9,251 nt of DNA, from positions 1-9,251 of the forward strand of contig MHPU01000022.1 of assembly GCA_001820485.1 (NCBI GenBank). Direction: 5' to 3'. Below are positions 1 through 7,282 of the stretch, in pieces. The first letter of the stretch is position 1; the number at the start of each line of letters is the position of its first letter. Both the position numbers and the translations under genes were made by a program. This DNA is from Candidatus Staskawiczbacteria bacterium RIFOXYD1_FULL_32_13 (GTDB taxonomy: Bacteria; Patescibacteriota; Minisyncoccia; Minisyncoccales; Staskawiczbacteraceae). Below the pieces are notes generated by a model, which was not told the origin of the DNA, did not search any database, and worked only from the letters and a program-made list of their open reading frames with translations.

Positions 1-3000
1 TGTAATTCTAGGATCTTGTTGTGATATTTCTTGATTGTTGTTTGAATTTTGGTTTGTTTGAGATGGGGTTATTGGTTGGATAGAAAATACTTGGCTGGCA
101 TTACCTCCACTTGCACATTGTGTTTGGATTGTAAAGTTGTCTCCTGTGGCTTGATTGGTTGCTTGATCTTTGGATATTACACGAAGGTGGTAGAGCTGGC
201 AGGGAGCGAGTGGTATTTCTACTGTGTGGCTTGTAACTCTGGTTGTGGTGTCGGTTTCAGTGGTTGTGCTTCCATAACTATTGGTAAAACCATATTCTAC
301 TTGAGTTGAACTGGCTTCGTTAGTTGTCCAAGTGATTGTGGCTGTTTGAGTGTTGGTAAGATAACCAAGAGAGTTTGAGGTGTTTGAGATTATTGGAGTT
401 ATTTTGTCAATTTTGATTATTTGACTGCTTACTGATTCTGTATTTGGAATTGTGTCTTGAGAATAATATCTTATGTATGTTGTGCCTTCATCTGAAATTG
501 TAATTGAAGTGGTGTAGATTGTGCCTGCGGTTGCGGGATTGCAAGTGTTAGTTGTGTCTGTGCAATATTTGGGATAACTACTGTCGCATCCTACTCCTGC
601 TCCATCGCTACACGAAAGAGTGATTATTACATTTGCAACTGCCCAATTGCCAAAAGTGTAAGAACTGCCTCCTGATGTAGCGGTGGCTGTGGTTGTTGGG
701 GCTGTGATATCAAAAACCCAGCCTGAATTATTACTTACATTTGTGGAATGTGAGCCTGCGTTCCAAGTGGCTCCACCTGTAGCATTACTGTCTGTTAAAG
801 CAAGATAATCACAACTTATTGAACCTGATGCTTTGCTAAGATTTGCCTTTGTTCCTGCTGATGATGAATTAATAGTAATTGTGTTTCCTGCAGTTCCTGT
901 ACAACTAAATGTGTTGGTGATTGTTTGAGTTGCTGATGCTGGAAATGTAATTGTGTTTGATGGGTTTAATGTGAGATTGTAAAATTCTGTTGCTCCTGTG
1001 ATTATGTGTGTGCCTGATGCTAGCGTGACCGTGCTTTGGTTTGGTGTGAATGTACCTGAATTGGAGAAATCGCCTGTGAGTTGGATTGTTGTGCCTGCTC
1101 CTGCATCAAATGTTCCCGAACTGATTGTGAGCGCACTGGCTGTGATGTCAGCTGATAATGTTGTTGGGCCTGCAAAAGTAAAACTGCTTGTGTTAGTTTG
1201 AGCTCCAGCAATGCTTATGCTACCTGAACTGGCACTATGAGCAAAAGTGATTGGCTTTGTCCAAGTGGAACGGGCATCCACTGTAGTAGTTCCTGTTTGA
1301 GATGAGTTTCCTATTTGCAAACTGGCATAAGTGAGATAACTAATGTTTGCAGCACCATATAAAAAGATAAAGCCATTTGATACATTGATTGTTAAACTTG
1401 GCGTATGCAAAGCAATTGTTAATAATCCTGCGCAATTTATATTACTAGTTTGATTAAGACTCAAAAAATCAGTATTAATTGTTATATTTCCAGTGCTTGT
1501 CGTTTGGAATCCATTAGCAACACTAATTATAACACCTGCATAAGAACCACCCCCAATACCCGTAACAATTAAATCGCCTGATCCCGTGGTTTTAATTGTG
1601 CTATTAGTAGACACATAAACTCCATATCTGTTTGTTCCAGAGCCAGCTCCTCCACCAGTAGCTGTAATAGTAATATCTCCATCTTGAGCAGAAATTGTGC
1701 TACTGGAAGAAACAACATACAAACCATAATTTGACCCGCTGTTTGTTATGCCCCCGCCTGTTGCAATAATATTTATTGCACCCGTTCCTGTTGTAGAAAT
1801 TTGCGAGCCCATATTAACATAAACACCGTGGTTACCTGAGCTTGATGAATTTCCACCTGTTCCTGTAATATTAATATTGCAATCAGAACAGGCCGTGATG
1901 CTGGCTCCAACAGAATATGTATAAACGCCATAATTATTTGTACCGCTTCCGGAAGTATGCCCACCAGTGCCGATAACAGTAATGTTTCCAGTGCCAGTAG
2001 TTTGCAACCCATTTGCATTTGATACATAAACCCCATAATTGCTACCACCAGTACCCGAAGCATTTCCGCCAGTTCCCGTAACCAATAAATTGCCCGAACC
2101 TGTTGTTTTAATAGTAGAACCTGTGCCAGTAATATAAACTCCATGATTACTAGTTCCCGTAGTAGCTCCGCCTCCAGTGGCAGTAACTGTAAGATTACCA
2201 TTTTCTGTAGAAATAACACCTCCATCCTTAACATACAAACCATAATTGGATCCACCAGTGCCTCTGCCGTTAGCTGTAATATTAATTGTGCCACTCCCAT
2301 TGGTGGCTATTGATGTTGTTGTAGTATTAAGAATATAAACGCCATATTTTAGAGTGCTAATAGCATAACCTTGACCATTGATAATTATATTTCCGCCATT
2401 AGCATTAATCGTTGAGTTGGTAATATAAACTCCATAACCTGATGACCCAATAGCAAAACCAGAACCAGCAGATATAGTTCCAGAGCCTCCACCAATTGTG
2501 ATATCACCACCATTAGTATCAATATTACTACCTGTTAAAATACTTATGCTACCACTCCCAGCTCCTGTTGAGTCAGAATTAAGAATTAAATTTAATTTAT
2601 TACTGGTAGAAGTTATGTTTCCTTGAATAATTATATCTACGACTGATTTTATGGTTAAAGTTGAATCAGTTCCCGAATTTTTAAGTATCCCTGAACCTTC
2701 TATAGCAATTGAACCTTCATCTACGCTTATAGTTAAGTTAACATTAGCTAATATATATCCACCTACAAGCCAAATTGAATATGCAGTTATGTCATCATTT
2801 AATTGAAAATAATTATTTACGTTATCAAATATTACATATCCTGATGTTTTACCTGCAGTAGTAATTTGCGTAGGAGATTCAGCTGTACCAGTAGATGAAA
2901 GAAAATATAAACTAGAAGTTCCAGGATCTAAAACAGTGTAAGTCATTCCGGGAACAAATTTAAATAAATCTCCATAAATAGTTAAGGTTATATTGGCATC

Positions 3001-3282
3001 ATGAGTCACAGTACCAGTATAATTTGTCATATCAAAAGAATTACATTCTGCTCCTACTGCATTAATTGTAAGATTTCCTGAAGTGCCATCTGCTTGAGCC
3101 ACTACATCATCAGCACTAGTAGGAATCGCTCCTTCAACCCAAGTATCTACTGAATCCCAATTTCCACCAGCGTCGGAAATTGTGAGAGTCGCTGCAAATA
3201 TCGGTAAAAAATTTGGCACAACACAAAAAACCACCACCAAGGCTAAAAATAAAATTATTTTTTGTGACAACTTAATTTTCAT
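1..3282 (-). CDS. Large secreted repeat protein (putative surface adhesin/beta-solenoid), C-terminus beyond window edge
   Basis: The frame opens with ATG at 3282 and stays open for 1094 codons to base 1; I checked every aligned triplet and found no stop, so the gene continues off the left edge. Residues 1-30 form a signal peptide: basic start, hydrophobic core, and likely cleavage after I-F-A. Residues 38-60 carry a G-N-W-x(4)-T-W-x(5)-P-x(4)-D-V motif common at the start of secreted CPR proteins. Residues ~180-275 look beta-rich. About ten repeats of ~34 residues follow (275-603), then a Ser/Thr-rich beta region including G-T-F-T-P-N (743-748) and an N-x-S-G-W-x-F ending (851-857). Residues 859-959 form a four-Cys Ig-like module (C891, C899, C907, C914), 962-1054 an FN3/purple-acid-phosphatase-N-like module (T-I-T-W-T-T-N-E, V-E-Y-G), and 1056-1094 a Q/N/S-rich linker. 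The likely role is an exported cell-surface structural or adhesive protein; no catalytic motif is seen. No Shine-Dalgarno precedes the ATG. Module assignments rest on recognised patterns, and the exact function is unknown. Confidence 0.88.
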   Translation of the reverse strand, partial: MKIKLSQKIILFLALVVVFCVVPNFLPIFAATLTISDAGGNWDSVDTWVEGAIPTSADDVVAQADGTSGNLTINAVGAECNSFDMTNYTGTVTHDANITLTIYGDLFKFVPGMTYTVLDPGTSSLYFLSSTGTAESPTQITTAGKTSGYVIFDNVNNYFQLNDDITAYSIWLVGGYILANVNLTISVDEGSIAIEGSGILKNSGTDSTLTIKSVVDIIIQGNITSTSNKLNLILNSDSTGAGSGSISILTGSNIDTNGGDITIGGGSGTISAGSGFAIGSSGYGVYITNSTINANGGNIIINGQGYAISTLKYGVYILNTTTTSIATNGSGTINITANGRGTGGSNYGLYVKDGGVISTENGNLTVTATGGGATTGTSNHGVYITGTGSTIKTTGSGNLLVTGTGGNASGTGGSNYGVYVSNANGLQTTGTGNITVIGTGGHTSGSGTNNYGVYTYSVGASITACSDCNINITGTGGNSSSSGNHGVYVNMGSQISTTGTGAINIIATGGGITNSGSNYGLYVVSSSSTISAQDGDITITATGGGAGSGTNRYGVYVSTNSTIKTTGSGDLIVTGIGGGSYAGVIISVANGFQTTSTGNITINTDFLSLNQTSNINCAGLLTIALHTPSLTINVSNGFIFLYGAANISYLTYASLQIGNSSQTGTTTVDARSTWTKPITFAHSASSGSISIAGAQTNTSSFTFAGPTTLSADITASALTISSGTFDAGAGTTIQLTGDFSNSGTFTPNQSTVTLASGTHIITGATEFYNLTLNPSNTITFPASATQTITNTFSCTGTAGNTITINSSSAGTKANLSKASGSISCDYLALTDSNATGGATWNAGSHSTNVSNNSGWVFDITAPTTTATATSGGSSYTFGNWAVANVIITLSCSDGAGVGCDSSYPKYCTDTTNTCNPATAGTIYTTSITISDEGTTYIRYYSQDTIPNTESVSSQIIKIDKITPIISNTSNSLGYLTNTQTATITWTTNEASSTQVEYGFTNSYGSTTTETDTTTRVTSHTVEIPLAPCQLYHLRVISKDQATNQATGDNFTIQTQCASGGNASQVFSIQPITPSQTNQNSNNNQEISQQDPRIT
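1474..2460 (-). repeat. About ten tandem ~34-residue coding repeats with Y-G-V-Y core
   Basis: Within the secreted protein the core [YH]-G-[VL]-Y begins at residues 283, 313, 347, 380, 416, 451, 485, 519 and 553. A degenerate last copy (A-G-V-I) has its G at 583. Successive spacings are 30, 34, 33, 36, 35, 34, 34 and 34. A typical unit reads S-N-Y-G-V-Y-V, then a short Ser/Asn stretch, I-x-T-T-G-T-G, N-I-T-V, and T-G-T-G-G with a variable Gly/Ser/Thr loop. The alternation of short beta strands with Gly-rich turns at constant spacing suggests a parallel beta-helix (solenoid), which is inference from pattern. Unit 6 departs from the rest: it replaces the T-T-G-T-G turn with a C-S-D-C pair (C465, C468). 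The DNA of the units has diverged more than the protein pattern, so this is an old amplification rather than a fresh one. Confidence 0.85.
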
Positions 3283-3293
3283 TTTATTTTTTT

Positions 3294-3322
3294 ATTATAT
3301 TCATTTTGATGAATTTTATCAA
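3294..3322 (-). promoter_or_regulatory. Sigma70-type promoter of the secreted repeat protein, leaderless geometry
   Basis: On the minus strand TTGATA (3322-3317) and a perfect TATAAT (3299-3294) are separated by exactly 17 bp. Only 11 bases lie between the -10 box and the ATG at 3282. Transcription starting about 6-8 bases after the -10 box would leave a 5' leader of roughly 3-5 nt, too short for a ribosome binding site. A 6-bp inverted repeat, ATTCAT with a 4-base loop and ATGAAT (3299-3314), fills most of the spacer and touches the -10 box; it might be an operator or chance. Box quality and spacing are directly visible; activity and start site are inferred. Confidence 0.72.
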
Positions 3323-3440
3323 GAGCAAAAAATAAAAGTGAAAAATAAAAAATGTGAATAACTTTTTTAGTAACATTTTTCAAACAAAAAATCCAAGATT
3401 TTATTCTCAAATTTTTTTATATTTTAGTTTTTATTCAAAT

Positions 3441-4124
3441 TTACTTATTACCTATTCTAGCCATATTTAGTGCTTCTTTTTTAAAGAAATTTTTTACTTC
3501 TTTCCAACTTGCTTTAAAATTTATTATAGGATCTTTGTCATCTTCTGCATCATTAAAATAAGTTAAAGATTTTAATATGTGACCATCATTTTGTTTTACA
3601 ATATAATGTTTCTGCATAATTTCAATGCTTTTAGAAAGTGGTTGAATATTTTTAGAAATCCAATATAAATCAAAAAAATCTCTCTTTTTCCCGCGCTGGC
3701 TAATTGCAATAATTTTCATTGCTCCAATGTCTTTTGGTGATAAAATAGAAATCGTGCCAATTTTTAAAAAAGATTCAGATGGCTTAAAGAATGGATAAGA
3801 AATCAAACTTATTTTTGCTCCATCAATTTTTCCATAAACAGTTCCCTCTTTTATAAAAGTAGTTTCCCAATTGCCAAAAGTGCTCAATTCTTCAGCAACC
3901 TTTTTTTCATCAAATTGTTTTTCTAAAGTGAAAAAATCTAAATCAACCGAAACTCTATGCCCAGATTGTAAGGCAAGAGCCGTACCGCCAGCTAAATACC
4001 AACCATTTTTCTCAAACAAAGGGATTTCAATACAAGTCAAAAAAGCCTCTTTAGTAATTTTTGGCAATGATTTTAAATATAATTTTTTTAAATCCTCTTT
4101 ATTTATTTTAAAATCAACGACCAT
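3441..4124 (-). CDS. AbiEii/AbiGii-family nucleotidyltransferase, putative toxin
   Basis: A 227-residue protein of the nucleotidyltransferase AbiEii/AbiGii toxin family (DUF1814 type). Visible motifs are G-G-T-A-L at 46-50, then H-R-x-S-x-D-L-D-F-F (residues 56-65) with the D61/D63 metal-binding pair, a S-P-K-D-I-G-A-M-K segment with K137, and R-G-K-K-R-D-F-F-D-L-Y (144-154) with D149 and D152. All the expected catalytic positions appear intact. Characterised relatives transfer nucleotides to RNA targets such as tRNA and block growth; the target here is unknown. The ATG at 4124 lies inside the preceding small gene, overlapping it by 22 nt in another frame, so translation is probably coupled; no Shine-Dalgarno is present. 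Length is at the short end for the family but the domain looks complete. A housekeeping nucleotidyltransferase role cannot be excluded, but the paired small upstream gene favours a toxin-antitoxin module. Confidence 0.85.
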   Translation of the reverse strand: MVVDFKINKEDLKKLYLKSLPKITKEAFLTCIEIPLFEKNGWYLAGGTALALQSGHRVSVDLDFFTLEKQFDEKKVAEELSTFGNWETTFIKEGTVYGKIDGAKISLISYPFFKPSESFLKIGTISILSPKDIGAMKIIAISQRGKKRDFFDLYWISKNIQPLSKSIEIMQKHYIVKQNDGHILKSLTYFNDAEDDKDPIINFKASWKEVKNFFKKEALNMARIGNK

Positions 4125-4327
4125 AATGATTTTGATTTTTTACTTATTTGCGCTCTAGGCAAGTTCATTACTTTTTTAATTTTACTCTTAGGATATTTTT
4201 TAAACAACCATCTAGCTTCATTTAAATTTCCAAACTCTAAAACGCGCTCAATAATATATCGGGCATTTTTCTTTTTATCTATTTTTTTTGGGTCTGTATC
4301 CCAAAACAAACTTTGTCTAAATTTCAT
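4103..4327 (-). CDS. Small DUF6922-like protein, putative antitoxin partner of the AbiEii-type protein
   Basis: A 74-residue protein beginning with F-W-D-T-D-P-K-K-I-D near residues 8-17, followed by R-Y-I-I-E-R-V-L-E-F-G (23-33) and R-W-L-F-K-K-Y (39-45). It ends with a basic K-S-x-S-L-W-S-L-I-L segment. This pattern matches my recollection of DUF6922, a small helical family often encoded directly before AbiEii-type nucleotidyltransferases; I could not search for confirmation. It has no signal peptide or membrane segment, is rich in Lys/Arg, and is probably cytoplasmic. Its 3' end overlaps the nucleotidyltransferase start by 22 nt. It has its own promoter just downstream of clpB, with a leader of about 25-30 nt and no Shine-Dalgarno. 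The antitoxin role is inferred from gene order and overlap. An RNA- or DNA-binding accessory protein is the main alternative. Confidence 0.72.
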   Translation of the reverse strand: MKFRQSLFWDTDPKKIDKKKNARYIIERVLEFGNLNEARWLFKKYPKSKIKKVMNLPRAQISKKSKSLWSLILK

Positions 4328-4361
4328 AATAATTAAAATTTAATTACACAACCACACTTTA

Positions 4362-4390
4362 ATTATACCACAATTATAAGCTTAATTCAA
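4362..4390 (-). promoter_or_regulatory. Extended -10 promoter of the DUF6922/AbiEii-type pair
   Basis: On the minus strand TTGAAT (4390-4385) and a perfect TATAAT (4367-4362) are spaced by 17 bp, and the bases T-G-G just before the -10 box fit an extended -10 (TGN). The -35 box begins directly after the clpB stop codon, so the pair can be transcribed independently of clpB. A second TATAAT lies at 4378-4373, but no fair -35 matches it. No convincing terminator for clpB is visible in this 63-bp gap, so read-through from clpB also remains possible. Confidence 0.65.
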
Positions 4391-7108
4391 TTATTTTGCA
4401 CTAGAAATTTTTTCTAATTCTTTAACTCTTGGTAAAAGTTTTGGCACATTAAAAGTTATTTTTCCTGCTTCTGCATCAATTAGCAAATTATCCCCCTCTT
4501 TGAGCTCTCCTGAAACAATTTTGTTTGAAAGTGGATCTAAAATTAATCTTTGAATAATTCTTTTTAATGGACGCGCTCCTAAATTTGGGTCAAACCCCTC
4601 TTTAAGTAATATTTCTTTAGCTTTTTCTGAAATTCTTATTGTTATTTCTTTTGCAAACAATCTTTTTTGTACGCGAGAAAATTCAAGCTCTACAATATTT
4701 TTGATTTCAGCTTTTTGCAAATAATTAAATATTACTATTTCATCAATTCTATTTAAAAACTCTGGCCTAAACTGATCTTTTAAGCTTTCCATAGCTTTTT
4801 CTTTCATATTTTCTCTTTCTGCTACATCTTCTTTGGTATTAAAACCAATAGATGACATTTTGTTGATGTAGTCTGAACCGACATTAGAAGTCATTATTAT
4901 AATTGTATTTTTAAATGAAACCATTCTACCTTTAGAATCTGTAAGCCTACCATCTTCAAAAATTTGCAGTAAAATATTAAACACTTCTGGGTTGGCTTTT
5001 TCAATTTCATCAAGCAAAATTACAGCATAAGGTCTTCTACGAACTTTTTCTGTTAATTGCCCAGATTCTTCATATCCTACATATCCTGGAGGAGAACCAA
5101 TAATTTTAGAAACTGAATGCTTTTCCATATATTCTGACATATCCAGCCTTATCATTGCTTTTTCATCATTAAATAAAAACTCAGCTAAAGCCCTGACAGT
5201 TTCAGTTTTTCCAACTCCAGTTGGCCCTAAAAATAAAAATGACCCTAAAGGCTTATTTTCTTCAGAAATTCCAGCCCTAGCTCTTTTAATAGCTCTTGAG
5301 ATTGCAGAAATTGCTTCTTCTTGTCCAACAACGCGTCTGTTTAAAACATCTTGCATTGTTTCAAGTTTTTTTGCTTCTTCGGTTATTAATCTTGTTACAG
5401 GAATTCCAGTCCAGCGCGAAACAACTTTAGCTACTTCTTCTTCAGTTACTTCTTCTTTTAAAAAGTGATGAAATTTCTGTAATTTAACTAATTTTTGCTC
5501 AATTAATTTTTGCTCTTTTAAAAGCATTGGAATTTTTCCATATTTTATTTCAGCTACTTTTTCTAAATTTGCATCCCTTTGCGCAATTTCTGTTTCTAAA
5601 GAAAGTTTATCAATCTTATTTCTTATATCTTTAATTCCATTTATTAATTCTTTTTCAGCAGACCATTTGGCTCTCAAACCCTTGGTTTTTTCTTTAATAT
5701 CTGCAAGTTCGCGAGCAATTGCTTTGAGTCTTTTTTCAGAATCTTTTTCTTTTTCTCTTTTTAAAGCTTGTTTTTCAATTTCAAGTTTAGTAATTTCTTC
5801 TTCGTATTTTTCAAGTTCCTGAGGATCAGATTCAATTTCAAGTCTTAAAGCCGAAGCTGCTTCATCCATTAAATCTACAGCTTTATCTGGCAAAAATCTA
5901 TCAGCAATATAACGGCTGGCAAGTTCAACTGCAGCTTTAATAGCAGAATCTTTAATTCTTACTCCATGGTGTACTTCGTATTTTTCTTTAATACCTCGCA
6001 AAATTGCAGTAGCATCTTCTTGGCTTGGTTCTTGCACAAAAATTGGCTGAAATCTTCTTTCTAAAGCTGGATCTTTTTCAATATATTTTTGATATTCTTT
6101 TAAAGTGGTGGCTCCAACTGCTCGAAGCTCTCCGCGAGCTAAAGCTGGTTTTAACAAATTTGAAGCATCAATAGCACCTTCTGCAGCTCCAGCCCCAACT
6201 AAGGTATGAAGTTCATCAATAAATAAAATATATTTACCTTCAGCTCTATAAATTTCCTTAAGCAAAGCTTTAATTCTTGTTTCAAACTCACCCCTGTATT
6301 TTGTGCCAGCAATTAAAGACCCCAAATCCAAAGAAATAACTTCTCTATTTCTTAAATATTCTGGCACATTGCCCCTGGCAATTCTCTGAGCAAAACCTTC
6401 AATAATTGCAGTTTTTCCAACTCCTGCTTCTCCAATTAATACAGGATTGTTTTTGGTTCTTCGAGAAATAATTTGCATTAATCTTCTTATTTCATTGTCT
6501 CTACCAATTATAGGGTCGATTTTTCCCATTGAAGCAAGATTTGTTAGGTTTCTGGTATATTTTTCAATTACTTGATATTTACTTTCTGGTTCTGGATCTG
6601 TAATTTTTTCTCCACCACGCACTTGACTTAAAATTTTAAGCACTGATTCATAATCTAATTTTGAGGTTTTAAGGTTACTGCTATCTCCAGAAACTAAAGA
6701 AATTTTATCTAAAGTATCTTTAGCTACAGATTTTGTATCTATTAAAGCTAAAAACAAATGCTCAACTGAAATAAATTCATCTCCCATTTTCAAAGATTCT
6801 TGGCGAGCTCTATCTAGAACTTTAGCCAAATCTTGAGTCAAAAAAAGCTGTCCAAAAGCTTGTGGCCCAAGAGAATTTGGAATTTTTAAAACTTGATTTT
6901 CAACTTTTTTTCTTAAAGCTTCAATATCTACTCCCAATTTCTGTAATATTGTTATAACTACACTTCCTTCTTGAAAAAGCAGAGCTAAAAGCAAATGCAA
7001 AGCATCAATTTGTTGTTGGCCTTTCTCTTGAGCCAACGATTGAGCTGTCATAATTGCATCTTGAGCTTTATTGGTAAAATTACCTTGATTGTTATTATTG
7101 TTTATCAT
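4391..7108 (-). CDS. clpB: ATP-dependent chaperone ClpB (Hsp100 disaggregase)
   Basis: A complete 905-residue ClpB, the hexameric AAA+ disaggregase that threads aggregated proteins through its pore and works with DnaK/DnaJ/GrpE in the cytosol. The Clp N-domain spans ~11-160. The first AAA+ module has Walker A G-E-A-G-V-G-K-T (226-233), Walker B with D298/E299, pore-loop Y271, and arginine fingers R351/R352. A charged coiled-coil M-domain (~410-545) marks it as ClpB rather than ClpA/ClpX. The second module has Walker A G-P-T-G-V-G-K-T (628-635), Walker B with D700/E701, pore-loop G-Y-V-G (675-678), arginine finger R787 in F-L-N-R-I-D-E, and sensor-2 G-A-R-P (844-847). It is some 50 residues longer than E. 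coli ClpB (857), with the extra length mainly in an Asn-rich N-terminus, the N-domain/AAA linker and a basic C-terminal tail. ATG 7108 is chosen because the N-domain follows at once. It is controlled by a CIRCE operator; no Shine-Dalgarno is present. Confidence 0.98.
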   Translation of the reverse strand: MINNNNNQGNFTNKAQDAIMTAQSLAQEKGQQQIDALHLLLALLFQEGSVVITILQKLGVDIEALRKKVENQVLKIPNSLGPQAFGQLFLTQDLAKVLDRARQESLKMGDEFISVEHLFLALIDTKSVAKDTLDKISLVSGDSSNLKTSKLDYESVLKILSQVRGGEKITDPEPESKYQVIEKYTRNLTNLASMGKIDPIIGRDNEIRRLMQIISRRTKNNPVLIGEAGVGKTAIIEGFAQRIARGNVPEYLRNREVISLDLGSLIAGTKYRGEFETRIKALLKEIYRAEGKYILFIDELHTLVGAGAAEGAIDASNLLKPALARGELRAVGATTLKEYQKYIEKDPALERRFQPIFVQEPSQEDATAILRGIKEKYEVHHGVRIKDSAIKAAVELASRYIADRFLPDKAVDLMDEAASALRLEIESDPQELEKYEEEITKLEIEKQALKREKEKDSEKRLKAIARELADIKEKTKGLRAKWSAEKELINGIKDIRNKIDKLSLETEIAQRDANLEKVAEIKYGKIPMLLKEQKLIEQKLVKLQKFHHFLKEEVTEEEVAKVVSRWTGIPVTRLITEEAKKLETMQDVLNRRVVGQEEAISAISRAIKRARAGISEENKPLGSFLFLGPTGVGKTETVRALAEFLFNDEKAMIRLDMSEYMEKHSVSKIIGSPPGYVGYEESGQLTEKVRRRPYAVILLDEIEKANPEVFNILLQIFEDGRLTDSKGRMVSFKNTIIIMTSNVGSDYINKMSSIGFNTKEDVAERENMKEKAMESLKDQFRPEFLNRIDEIVIFNYLQKAEIKNIVELEFSRVQKRLFAKEITIRISEKAKEILLKEGFDPNLGARPLKRIIQRLILDPLSNKIVSGELKEGDNLLIDAEAGKITFNVPKLLPRVKELEKISSAK

Positions 7109-7139
7109 ATTTATAATACGAAATTAATTTTATAAGTTT

Positions 7140-7166
7140 TTATCACTCTCACTTATTGATTGCTAA
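7140..7166 (-). promoter_or_regulatory. CIRCE operator (HrcA repressor site) upstream of clpB
   Basis: On the minus strand the left arm is TTAGCAATC (7166-7158), then a 9-base spacer, then the right arm GAGTGATAA (7148-7140). The CIRCE consensus is TTAGCACTC-N9-GAGTGCTAA, so each arm matches 8 of 9 positions and the spacer length is exact. The element begins at the last base of the clpB -10 box, so bound HrcA would cover the transcription start. This predicts repression in unstressed cells and induction on heat or unfolded-protein stress, and an hrcA gene elsewhere in the genome. Confidence 0.9.
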
Positions 7167-7194
7167 TTGTAACAAATAACCCAAAAACTTTCAA
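7166..7194 (-). promoter_or_regulatory. Sigma70-type promoter of clpB
   Basis: On the minus strand TTGAAA (7194-7189) and TACAAT (7171-7166) are spaced by 17 bp, each matching 5 of 6 consensus bases. The expected start site is near 7160-7158, inside the CIRCE left arm, giving a leader of about 50 nt before the clpB ATG at 7108. The overlap with the operator supports both calls. There is no sign of an alternative heat-shock sigma promoter, consistent with repression by HrcA being the control step. Confidence 0.8.
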
Positions 7195-7282
7195 TCCCTT
7201 GACATAAATTATAACTATAGTAATTACAACACAAATAATAAATTATTACTTATACTATTTTCATTGGAATTAAATTAATAAA

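Noticed and set aside
49..309. Plus-strand open frame of 86 codons (also 998-1201 and 3871-4158 on the plus strand).
   Set aside because: They lie antisense to well-supported minus-strand genes (the secreted protein and the AbiEii-type gene), have no family motifs, and reflect the absence of stops opposite Thr/Ser/Gly-rich or Lys-rich coding sequence.
642..658. A 17-base exact repeat, also present at 3866-3882 in the AbiEii-type gene.
   Set aside because: In both genes it encodes T-F-G-N-W in the same frame, and the surrounding sequence is unrelated. Convergence on a short peptide with similar codons explains it better than transfer, although the identity is longer than expected by chance.
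1773..2300. Minus-strand open frame of 175 codons inside the repeat array, and a 63-codon one at 1020-1211.
   Set aside because: Both are alternative frames of the secreted-protein gene. Their Leu/Gln/Val-rich repetitive sequence is a by-product of the Thr/Gly repeats, and neither shows an independent promoter.
3353..3361. Perfect DnaA-box-like 9-mer (TTATTCACA on the minus strand) in a very AT-rich gap.
   Set aside because: It is a single copy with no neighbouring boxes, no dnaA/dnaN/rpmH genes and no visible origin architecture. One such match in a window of this size and composition is unsurprising.
3348..3380. Possible terminator after the AbiEii-type gene: arms AAAAATGT/ACATTTTT followed by a T-rich stretch.
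   Set aside because: The stem is almost pure A/T with a 17-base loop, so it would be unstable; I cannot separate it from the AT-rich background.
7199..7227. Perfect TTGACA on the plus strand, and a TATAAT on the minus strand (7213-7208), both upstream of the clpB promoter.
   Set aside because: The plus-strand box has no acceptable -10 at 15-18 bp and no plus-strand gene to serve. The minus-strand box has no fair -35 at normal spacing.
7217..7282. A/T inverted repeat around 7233-7251 as a terminator of the ribonuclease gene.
   Set aside because: It is a G/C-free stem with almost no loop and no clear U-tract; not a credible intrinsic terminator.
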